From NCBI GenBank assembly GCA_002104935.1, contig MCGT01000029.1:248001-312000 (forward strand): 64,000 bases of DNA, given 5' to 3'. Position 1 is the first letter of the stretch; the number at the start of each line of letters is the position of its first letter. The position numbers and the translations under genes were made by a program. Shown here one piece after another: positions 55,805-64,000 of the stretch. This DNA comes from Hesseltinella vesiculosa (lineage: Eukaryota; Mucoromycota; Mucoromycetes; Mucorales; Cunninghamellaceae). Below the pieces are notes generated by a model that was not told where the DNA came from, searched no databases, and saw only the letters and a program-made list of their open reading frames with translations.

Positions 55805-57899
55805 TCAGCGAGATGGGCTAGATGGCTGGCTCTGTGGTCCTTCACTGGCAACAATCGAGGCGTGCTTTGCTTCGTTCAAGCGAATGATCATGGGGTCAAC
55901 AAGGATGTCAAGGGTCAGAGTAGATTCGGTGTCTTTGGAGCGCAAAGCATACTTGTGTTCTTCCTTGAGTTGCTTCAGTGTCAAGAGGGTGTCTTCACAG
56001 GCAATCTACATATCCATATAATTTGCGTCGTTATTTTTTTCAGTCTCCCACAGCAAAAGCTGCGCTTCACTTACGGTCAATGTCTTGTAGAAACAAATAA
56101 AAGGCAAAAGCTGCATATCTTTCTCAACAAATTTGATAGGCACAGTGACTCGTTGTTCTTTGTTCATGACAAACACACCAGGTGACTGCAACGACATTGT
56201 CCAGTGTCGAATCACATTGCCTGTAGCATGAAAAAAAGAATTATTATTTTTTTTTTGCAGGAATGGGCAAATCTTGCATTTACCATGGCCATGAATGAAA
56301 TGGATTTTGAGCTTTTTGAATGTCGCAAATGATGCCTTGTTATACGTGTGCGCCAAGGTCTTGAGCATTGCCAACATCCCAAACATAGCTTTGTAATGGT
56401 CAAAGCTCACCTTGCTACCGTCAGCATTGTCAAAGCCTGATGACACTTCTGTGAGCAAGATTTCCATGCGGAAGTGGTCATGAGCCAGGATGGTGCCATC
56501 TGCGTTGTACTTGAAACGGCCATCATTCAGCCCTTGAATCTTCAATTGGTTTGTCATTGCTAGCAGTTCCACTTCACCAGGGCAAAACGACACATCAACT
56601 TCCCGAGATCGCAGAAATTTGGCAACGGCTTTGATGCATGGATCAAAAATGTACGAGCGAAAGGCAGACTCTGAGCTTCGAATGATCTCGTCCCCATGAC
56701 TGTCGCCAAAAAAGTCGCAGCTATGCATTCATTGCAAAACCAGCCTTGGTGAGAACATGCTCTTATCATAATAATGTCATATCTACTTGCCATGTGCAGC
56801 AAATGTCAGCAATAAACCTTGCCTCCTGCTGCGCCTCGTTTGGCGGGATGCTGCGCAAGTCATTGATGCGATCGTCCATCTGCTCACGAGACGTCTACCA
56901 ATGCGAGTTAGTATACTTTTATCGTACTAAAGAGAGGCTTACAGCATCAGCAACAAGATATACGGCGTCAATAACACTTGTGCCAATCTCTTGCACATCG
57001 ACAAATGGCACTTCAGTAGCAAGTCGGTTGTACAGATCAACAGGCAAGCAACTTCGGCGACGTAGTGACTTGCCATACCAAATGATGTTGTGGCGCTCGG
57101 GGCTGTAAAGGACATGTAAGCATCCATGTGCTGCATCAATAATGAGACGTGTATTTTACCAAAGGTGCATCAAGTGCTTGGTGTTGTCAGGGTCGCATAA
57201 AAACTGTCTCCACGCTTGCCAAATGTCGCTGATGTCCCCTTCTTGTTCGTTCTTTTGGTCGTCGTCAATGGAAACGAAAGCACAGCGTTGACTTGGCCCT
57301 GGATGATCATCGATTGGTGGTGTTTTTCTTTTTCTGTTCTCCTTTTCTTCGACATTCACAACTTGTTCTGCCATGACACCTCGGAGACGCGTCTACAACA
57401 CGTTAGATTAGCATCCTACCTATATGAATATAAATCACCTTTTGCAAGTCGTATTGAAGAGTATTTTTGGACAACTGTACTGCATACTTGTCAAAAAAAG
57501 TATCGCAAAATGACTTTGCTCGGACGCTCTATAGAAGGATAGTTAGTGTCAAGAAAAAAAAAAAAAAAGAGAAAGAATGCGTTACCTTGGAAAAGGAAGA
57601 TATGGCATTTGCCATGGTCTCGGCAATACTTCCAGCCACTACGATGCGCCTAACTTCCATCGCATCGCCAACCATCTGCTTGACTGCAATGCGTTTGCTT
57701 ATCGTGGGATTATGGACTACTACTTTCTGAAGGTAGCTGTTGATTGTCCAGTTGCTTGGCTCTTCTTCCCAAAAATCTTCCAATTAAAAAATAAAAAAAT
57801 TAAATGAACAGCACATAGGAATAGATGAATCATCGGGTTACCTCTCAAATACAACTTTTTGCCATCGAGGGCTCCGTGAAAATATGGCTTGCTTTCCAT
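55805..57899 (-). CDS. Orphan protein of a probable mucoromycete-expanded family; frame disturbed
   Basis: Multi-exon gene on the minus strand, start 57899 (MESKPYFHGALDGKKLYLRD), stop TGA 55807-55805. Exons encode FWEEEPSNWTINSYLQKVVV, SVRAKSFCDTFFDKYAVQLS, an acidic/basic linker (EEKENRKRKTPP), PERHNIIWYGKSLRRRSCLP and DVQEIGTSVIDAVYLVADA. After these come GEVELLAMTNQLKIQG, RFKYNADGTI and the most distinctive segment MEILLTEVSSGFDNADGSKV, which leads into SFDHYKAMFGMLAMLK. The C-terminal exons read NVIRHWTMSLQSPGVFVMNK, LLPFICFYKTLT and IACEDTLLTLKQLKEEHKYA, ending SEGPQSQPSSPSR. At the junction near 56713-56760 no splice pattern keeps frame between FIADICCTWQ and FFGDSHGDE. An A6/T6 run there suggests a one-base slip. 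It could be a recent pseudogene or an assembly error. Function unknown. Confidence 0.7.
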
Positions 57900-58113
57900 C
57901 GCTACAATTGATGTGGAAAGGAGAAAAGTCGGCGCCAATTTTGTTTTTCCTGCCGCGAAGGTTGGTTTGCATGCCGCAAGTGCCAATGGGGTCTGTGATT
58001 GGTTGGTTTCTTTCTTTCTTGTTTCTCATACAGTAAAAACAGGGCCATTTTCAATTGTTTTTCTTTCTTCCTTTCACTCCTTTGCAAGAAAAGCATGATG
58101 ACTGTCAACACAT

Positions 58114-58286
58114 GTACCCTGCCCCTAAACCCGGAGAAATTTTTTGCTGCCCACAGTTCGGCTGGCCCAGCGAGAAGTGGGAGCCGTTGCTTTCATCATG
58201 GGAAGATGATCCAGCTGTACCCTGCCCCTCAACCCGGAGAAATTTTTTGCTGCCCACAGTTCGGCTGGCCCAGTGAGAAGTGGGAG
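58114..58286. repeat. Two-copy direct repeat, 70-base unit
   Basis: Copies at 58114-58183 and 58217-58286, spaced 103 bases start to start, differ at two positions. Each begins GTACCCTGCCCCT and ends GAGAAGTGGGAG. On the plus strand one frame reads YPAPxPGEIFCCPQFGWPSE in both copies, but the two frames do not form one continuous reading frame. Confidence 0.93.
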
Positions 58287-58364
58287 GTGATCATCTTCCT
58301 CTTGCAAATGGTTTGTTTTCTGTTTTGGTTTGGAAAACTAACTCTTTTTATATTTTTGGCTACA

Positions 58365-58530
58365 GTTCAATCGATTCAAAACTGGACAATTGTAATTTAG
58401 ATGCAGCGTACGCCTTTTATTTGCTACCACAAGACACTGGCGTACGTAAAGCACTTTTTTTTGTTGATGAAAGTTAAGTGGATATGTAGATTGCCTGTGA
58501 AGATACCCTCTTGACATTAAAGCAGCTCAA
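58365..58530 (+). pseudogene. Inverted, decayed fragment of the 55805-57899 orphan gene
   Basis: The plus strand carries CCTTTTATTTGCTACCACAAG and, after an intron-like gap ending GGATATGTAG, ATTGCCTGTGAAGATACCCT, then CTTGACATTAAAGCAGCTCAA. These match the last two exons and the intervening splice sites of the orphan gene (minus strand, about 55960-56120), in the opposite orientation. Similarity ends shortly after both sides, so only a relic of about 165 bases is present. Confidence 0.75.
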
Positions 58531-58821
58531 ATTGGACGTTGCCACCATTCCAACCCTGTGGCTATCGGAGGGGTCACCGCCTACGATTGGAAAGAATGTC
58601 ATCGTTACTATACATCTTTGACCGCAACATCTTGTATCTGAAATATGTATCTCCATGGCCCTCGACAGCTCCTTGGCCAGTCATGTACTATCATGACGCC
58701 ATCAGGCCTGATCTTTCCTGTTGCCGTATTTCTTAATCAAGGTTGAATGCTTTATGAAACAAAGGCGCGGAGCAATGAATTAGCCTGACTCACTTTTGAT
58801 GGTAGCTGATTTATTTAGCCG

Positions 58822-59945
58822 TCAGAATTGACGCATACGTTTCCTAAATCGTTCTTCTACAGCCTGATCGGTGGCCCATTGTCGTTGATCGGGTCGAATA
58901 CCTTGAGTATCAAATCGGTGCTGAATGGCTGCTTCGGGACCTGAGTGATTTTTTGTTAAAAAAAAAAAGGAGTGTCAGAGGCGACCTGCACCGTGCGTGT
59001 TTTTTTTCTCTCTCTCATACGTTTGCTTTCTTGTTCACCCTCCATTAACTTTCGCTTGGCACGTTCAGTTTCTTCGATATTTTTCAATTGGGCACTAGAA
59101 GGAGAGAGGTGAGCTTGAAAGATCAGAGCGAGTAGGGAGTACCTGACACCCAAGTCCACTTCAGGGATCACCGAGAGCATTTGAGCAGAGTGCTGCACGT
59201 TGCCTTCCTTGACTTGGGCTCCAGAAATTTGGAGATGTTTGGGCAAATGGTATAGTTCTTCATAAATATCTTGCATGCCTTGCTCACTGTCCTGTTGCTT
59301 GTCCTCGGCAGTTTCATTTTCTCCTCGTCGTTTGCGCAGCTCGGACTCAATGTATTCCATCCTAACAGAGGTTGAGCGATGAGGTTAACTGTGGTTTTTT
59401 TTTTAGGCGTCTGGCAGCATTACATGTGCTTGTCCACATCCACCTTGTTGGTTTGGGTCGTGAACGCTTCAAGTTTCAATTTTTTAGATTTGCCTTCTTC
59501 TTCTTCAGCTCTGGATGGAATGCAAACGGATTAGGTCATGCAGCTCTTTCCTTGGATGTACATTTACCCCTTGCCAGCAATGTAGCCTTCCTTGTCGACA
59601 AGCCCACCCGTTTTGAGATTCCACCCACCGGTGGCATCGTCTTTTTTTGCAGGTTTCTTCTTTTTGGTTTCGCCTTTTAGTAGTTTTTCGGCATCCACTC
59701 CTCCTTGCTTTCGTCGTAATCGTCGGATCTCTTGCAAATCTTCAATGGTGTCACTTTGCATTAAAATAAAAAAATAAAAATAACAAAAAGTTGTGTAAGT
59801 GTCCACTGCTAGCGACGACAAACATTTATGCCGATGATGACAATGTATAGTACCTAACAGCGTCGGTAGTAGATGGATCGAGTTGTTCTTCATCGGAATC
59901 CTGCCGCTTTTTGCGATAATTTTTTTGTTTTTTAATAATGGCCAT
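58822..59945 (-). CDS. TLS1: Tls1/C9orf78-family splicing-related protein
   Basis: Small, charged nuclear protein of the HCA59/C9orf78 family. Fission-yeast Tls1 affects splicing of telomere-maintenance transcripts, and human C9orf78 associates with the spliceosome. It starts at 59945 (MAIIKKQKNYRKKRQDSDEE) and ends TGA 58824-58822 (FRKRMRQF). Landmarks are SDTIEDLQEIRRLRRKQGGV, NLKTGGLVDKEGY, FTTQTNKVDVDKHMEYIESE (an intron falls before MEYIESE), MLSVIPEVDLGV and QLKNIEETERAKRKL. These match human C9orf78 in order. About six exons are joined; a few boundaries are approximate. Confidence 0.9.
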
Positions 59946-60123
59946 GACAGATCAAATCAGGTGAAAGAAAAGAAATGCCAACTCATGGGTCTACCCATTT
60001 TTGGCCAAAAGCTCAGCTGCCTTTATTTTTGGTCACCGACCCATTTTTTTTTTCTTCTTCTTTTTCTTCCACCACTGCGATCTTTCTCTCTCTGACTCTT
60101 TTTTTTCTCTCTTTCTGCAAACC

Positions 60124-61267
60124 ATGGCATTCCTGTAAGTGGACTTTGTAAAGAAAGAGAGAACTGACAACTAACTTGTGCCTCTTAAAGAAATGGATTT
60201 AAAAAGAACCTGAATCGTGCAGGTCAATCGGTAAGAGCGCTTTACTACTTTCACTATTTTATATCATCTCGCCAAGCTACCCGTGGAAGCTCCGTTCCTC
60301 ATGACTTATTCTTGACTTTTGTAGATCATGCAACGAACAGGTGCATCTGACAAAACAGCTGACAGCGAATTCGATGAAGAATACACCCGATTCAAAACGC
60401 AAGTGCCAACTGCTTTGGCCAGACAACCTCTTGACTGACACCTTTTCTTCTGCTCATTAGACTAGAGAAGAAGGCTGAAAAACTTTCGAAAGAAACCAAA
60501 GGTTACCTGGACTCGATTCGAGGTACATGACAACATTCCTCTTAAAAAAAAGGCATCAACACCTTTTTTCATTCTAGGCATGACCGGCGCGCAGATCCGT
60601 ATCGCACAGACAATCGAACTGTTTTACGACGATCGTAACCCCATGGGCCCAGGCGGCAATGAATATAAACGTGTGGTCGAAAAATTAGATGCAGAAGCCA
60701 AAACCGACTTGGTAAGCATGAACAACGCCAAAAGCCAACCTCAACATTGGTTCTCGTTAGGACGAAGCCTTCCGTACCACCGTCATGGAGCCCTTTGGCC
60801 GATTCTGCTCCTACTTTCCCGAGGTCAATGAAGCTGTCAAGCGTCGTCAAAAGAAATTGCTGGATTATGATACAGCACGCTCCAAAGTGCGGAAATTGAT
60901 TGACAAGCCAAGCGAGGACCCACAACGCTTACCTCGGGTAAAGAATCTAGATGAAAGAGGGCAAGATGAGCTGCAACTTTTTTTTTTTTACGTCTAGGCC
61001 GAACAAGAAGCAAACATGGCACGAGAAATGTACGAAAACATGAACAGCATCTTGATCAACGACTTGCCCAAGGTGGTAGAGCTCCGTGTGCCATATCTGG
61101 ACCCCTCGTTTGAAGCCCTGATCAAGTGCCAGCTTCAGTTTGCTCAGACCAGCTACGAGCAATTGGAAGGCATCCGTCACCAATTCCCTCCTGAGGACGA
61201 AAACGACCGTCGCGTTGACGATATATTGCAACAAATGCGCGGGCTGGCTATCTGTGGTAACTTTTAG
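60124..61267 (+). CDS. RVS161: BAR-domain protein Rvs161/Hob3
   Basis: Amphiphysin-like N-BAR protein that bends membranes in endocytosis, usually paired with Rvs167; it acts on the plasma membrane at actin patches. The start is at 60124. The first coding exon is only 11 bases (60124-60134) and the second starts with AAATGGATT, giving MAFLNGFKKNLNRAGQS, an amphipathic helix. Then come MQRTGASDKTADSEFDEEY, LEKKAEKLSKETKGYLDSIR, GAQIRIAQTIELFYDD, EAFRTTVMEPFGRFCSYFPE, RRQKKLLDYDTARSKVRKL and LDPSFEALIKCQLQFAQTSY. It ends GLAICGNF, TAG 61265-61267. Length is about 265 residues with no SH3 domain, as in Rvs161 rather than Rvs167. Seven exons. Confidence 0.94.
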
Positions 61268-61615
61268 CTCTCTTTTGTAAACTGTGTACTATGAATTAAA
61301 TCTAATCAAAATAAAGTTGTGCTGCGACCGCAGCTTTTACTGTTTTGCCAAGCTCCGAGTGAAAGGGCCAAGTCAAACATAGTTTCGACGGTCGTACACA
61401 CTTTCTGTAGAGTGATGCTGTGTCCTTTTCATCAATCTGATAACACGAGCCTGTTCAATAGGAGGACAGTGAAATGCACCCGGTAAAGAAAATGCAGTGA
61501 AACACGAGTGGATTTTCCACATCACCAATCTGAGCCTCTTTTTTTCCTTCTTCATCAAATCCTTTATTTACTTTTATTTCTTTTTCTTTTTTTGCATTGC
61601 CTCTCTCTTTTTTGC
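61268..61615. other. Spacer between RVS161 and the Zn2Cys6 gene
   Basis: About 350 bases with the RVS161 3' untranslated region and the leader of the next gene, which is T/C-rich just before its ATG. No gene is seen. Confidence 0.5.
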
Positions 61616-64000
61616 ATGAGTGTCCTTATCTTACCGGGGAAACGGTCGAAACCTTGTCAAAGTATTGAGCAGTGAGAGACAGATCAATGCTGCTTACTGA
61701 TGCATCTTTTTTTTTTTTTCTATCTTGTTGGCTTCGTGTAGACTGCAAATTGTTACGACGCAAATGTGAACGCAACAGCACGGGCGAATCTTGTAAACGC
61801 TGTTTGGCCAGCAACAAACCTTGCATCAGTGAAATCCCGCCGATCGACAAGGAACTGGAAGCTATCGATGGCTCGGTCGAAATGGAATACCTTTTGAAAC
61901 AGGTCCACGACCTGGAGCATTCCATGGCCAATTTCCAAGCAGCCATGCACCACCCACCTGCCAGCCAAACGCAAAACCAGACCGACATGGACATGGACTC
62001 TATGACTGATTCGCCATTTCTTTCGCCATCGGCCTCCACCTCCTCTTTTGCTACGCCACAATCCTTCTCAGAAGAGGTGCTGATTCGGTTCCCAACTTCG
62101 GCCACCTCGTCCCCTATCATGAGTTCTCCCCAGCCACCTGATGCCTTGGCTGCATGGGTCAGCAAGTCCAATACCGGCACCAGCCTCCGCTTATTTGGAT
62201 GTGCCAACGGCGATCGCAAGGACAGTACCACCGACGATGACAGCCAGCCCCACGCCTGGAACCTGACCCTGGCCAACGGCCGGCTCTCCTTGGACTCACC
62301 TATCCGATCTGATGAAGACCTGCAGGCCTACAGCAGCGCCTTTCATCGTTTCTTATCGCCCTTCTCGGCCCTGTTTGAAAACACAGCCTTTGTGTATGAA
62401 CGGATCACCCACGCAAGCCTGCTACCAAGAACGATCGATATGGTGTCCTACGGCCAGCGACGGAAAAGAGCCATCCGCGACCGTCCTTTGATCGACCCAG
62501 CCAACCCACGTCCTAACCCTTTGCTGGCTGCCATCCTACGCGGCGAACATGGGCCCATTGAACTCATCGACCGCCTCGTCTCGGCCTACATGACCTGTGT
62601 CAATCCAGCCATGCCCTTTCTTCACGAACCAACCTACTTGGCGGCTTATCGCAGCCGCATCCGCAACAACCCTTATGCAGACCTGCTCACCATGACGCTC
62701 TGCTGCTCCGTGGGCTCCAGCTCCTGCATCCATGTCAACTTTACCACTTATGAACGACGCATCCTGGCCGACCATTTCTACAGCCATGCCATGCGACTTC
62801 TCACAGATACTTTTGACGAACCTGAGCATCGCCTCGAGACCTTGATGGCCATCAACTTCATCAACGAATACCACCGCATGACCATGCGCGTCAATGAAGC
62901 CCAGAAATGGATCGCCGTCGCCTCCATGATCGCTGCTGACCTCGCCAAGGATTTCGGCACGCTGCCGCGCTACCTGTCCAAGCCTGACCACTTACCGTCC
63001 GCACCACCAAAAGCTGCTGGCTATGGCCCTCCCGCTCTGACCGACGACCCGCTCCGTGCCATGTTTTTACGCCACCATTTCCTAGCCATCTGCCACCAGA
63101 AGTATCTCAATCTTGTGCTCCACCGCAATGCCGATGTTTGGGAACTCCTCAACCTCTTCCCTTTGGAAATCACAAAGGACGAAAGCGAAACGACCTATGA
63201 CTTCCTCTCCCTGATGAACCACATGCTGTTTTACATGGCCAACCCCATCATCCTAGACCTGACCGTAAGTCGGAAACTGACCCCTTGTAGCCAGTGTTTA
63301 GCAAAAAAGCATCCCCTCACATACCTCTATTTTTATAGGAGCGACTCACCCACATCATGCTTGGCGAAGAAACCAAAGTGTCGCTGGATTTGATTCTCCG
63401 GTTTGACCAAGTCTTTGATGAATGGTGGAGTGCACTTCCGGCAGAAGATCGACTTTGTCCTGGCGACCCGTCCAAGCCGGAGAGCCGCCAATACCTGGCC
63501 GCCTGCAAGTCCCAAAAGCAACTGATGCTGTATTGTTTGAGTCTGGCGCAAAAGCAAGAAGTCTACCTGTCCCTTGCGCGACCACGGCTCGGCACGCGAG
63601 TCTCCTTTGATGGCGCGTCCGAGCTGACAAGAGCCATCCAGTCCCGCTATGTCAGCTGCTCCTTTGACTGCCTTATGAACATCCTGGAGTCACTCAAGTA
63701 CCTGGAAGAGTCCAAGCTGTACTGTGTTTGTAAGTTTTTTTTTTTTTTTTCTTTGATGGGATCAGCCTGAGACCGTCCATTGGCTTATTTCGATGTTATC
63801 TCTCTGTAGTCTCGTGTGACATTATTCTCGGTGTGGTGGATCAGCTATCGACGTTGTGCAATGTCGAAGACAAAGTGGTGGCCGAGCGCGCACGGAAGCA
63901 ATTGAAACAGACAATTCGAGAATTAGAATGCGCATGGTTTATGCATGGCAATATTGTCGTACGAGAACATTCGCCCCTGTTCAAAATGGAGCAAGACAAA
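61616..64000 (+). CDS. Zn2Cys6 transcription factor with fungal-specific domain (partial at window end)
   Basis: Binuclear zinc-cluster regulator. Exon 1 is short (61616-61661, MSVLILPGKRSKPCQ). Splicing to 61742 restores a complete cluster: CQNC-x6-C-x8-C-x2-C-x6-C (positions in NCKLLRRKC, ESCKRCLASNKPC). The reading frame that runs straight through the poly-T intron would lack the first cysteine. A heptad-like stretch (MEYLLKQVHDLEHSMANFQA) could mediate dimerisation. The central part is the fungal-specific transcription-factor domain (PAMPFLHEPTYLAAYRSR, CCSVGSSSCIHV, LETLMAINFINEYHRMTMRV, AQKWIAVASMIAADLAKDFG). Introns lie near 63264-63339 and 63731-63810. The gene runs past position 64000. 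Target genes are unknown. Confidence 0.88.

Larger units (their letters stand above)
57900..58821. other. Intergenic with tandem repeat and gene-fragment relic
   Basis: About 920 bases. It contains a two-copy 70-base direct repeat (58114-58286) and a decayed plus-strand copy of part of the neighbouring orphan gene (about 58365-58530). No intact gene is seen. Confidence 0.6.

Overview
The window is nuclear DNA of a filamentous fungus, most likely an early-diverging one (Mucoromycota, probably Mucorales-like). Genes lie close together and are cut by many short introns of about 40-100 nt with GTAAG-type donors. Introns and intergenic DNA are full of pure poly-A/poly-T runs of 10-30 nt. Several proteins (an OTU hydrolase, an SLC10A7/Rch1-type carrier, AAMP/Sqt1, a cytochrome b5-acyl-CoA dehydrogenase fusion) and two orphan proteins that resemble families I associate with mucoromycetes fit this placement. 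The species cannot be named from sequence alone. I worked out exon joins by hand from splice sites and reading frame, and they may differ from transcript data at some junctions.

Layout, left to right: the 3' end of a BRCT-domain gene (<1-552,+); an mS47/HIBCH-family mitochondrial protein (717-2695,-); a four-finger C2H2 regulator (4886-5635,+); a cytochrome b5-acyl-CoA dehydrogenase fusion (7179-9393,+); TRAPPII subunit Trs120 (10075-15580,-) with a (CT)93 microsatellite in an intron; a CRAL-TRIO protein (15879-17735,-); UDP-glucose 4-epimerase (18128-19406,-); mitochondrial DNA polymerase gamma (19901-23573,-); a type II membrane DUF1647-like glycosyltransferase candidate (23883-25122,+); a SAM methyltransferase with a Gln-Thr repeat (26952-28744,+); glycogen debranching enzyme (29190-34660,-); an SLC10A7/Rch1-type carrier (35185-36975,+); an OTU deubiquitinase (37320-38604,+).

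From 38.6 kb the window alternates between conserved housekeeping genes and decayed repeats. The genes are Sqt1/AAMP, GAPDH, Fcf2, a YbhE-type lactonase with a GC-AG intron, SNF12/BAF60, YIP1, TLS1/C9orf78, RVS161 and, running off the end, a Zn2Cys6 regulator. Between them lie a foldback-type inverted-repeat element (54.62-55.44 kb) and a diverged relative (38.7-39.05 kb). There is also a Tc1/mariner transposase relic (55.55-55.68 kb), two local tandem duplications (48.8-49.1 and 58.1-58.3 kb) and two orphan genes (46552-48591 and 55805-57899). The second orphan has a broken frame and a decayed, oppositely oriented exon copy at 58.36-58.53 kb.

There is no operon or biosynthetic cluster. Functional themes are mitochondrial upkeep (polymerase gamma, mS47/HIBCH), sugar and glycogen metabolism (epimerase, debranching enzyme, GAPDH, lactonase), membrane traffic (Trs120, Yip1, Rvs161, CRAL-TRIO) and ribosome biogenesis (Sqt1, Fcf2). 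The least described content is the pair of orphan proteins. Both carry an acidic/E-x-S/K motif that could be a degenerate nuclease core, and both sit in repeat-rich stretches.
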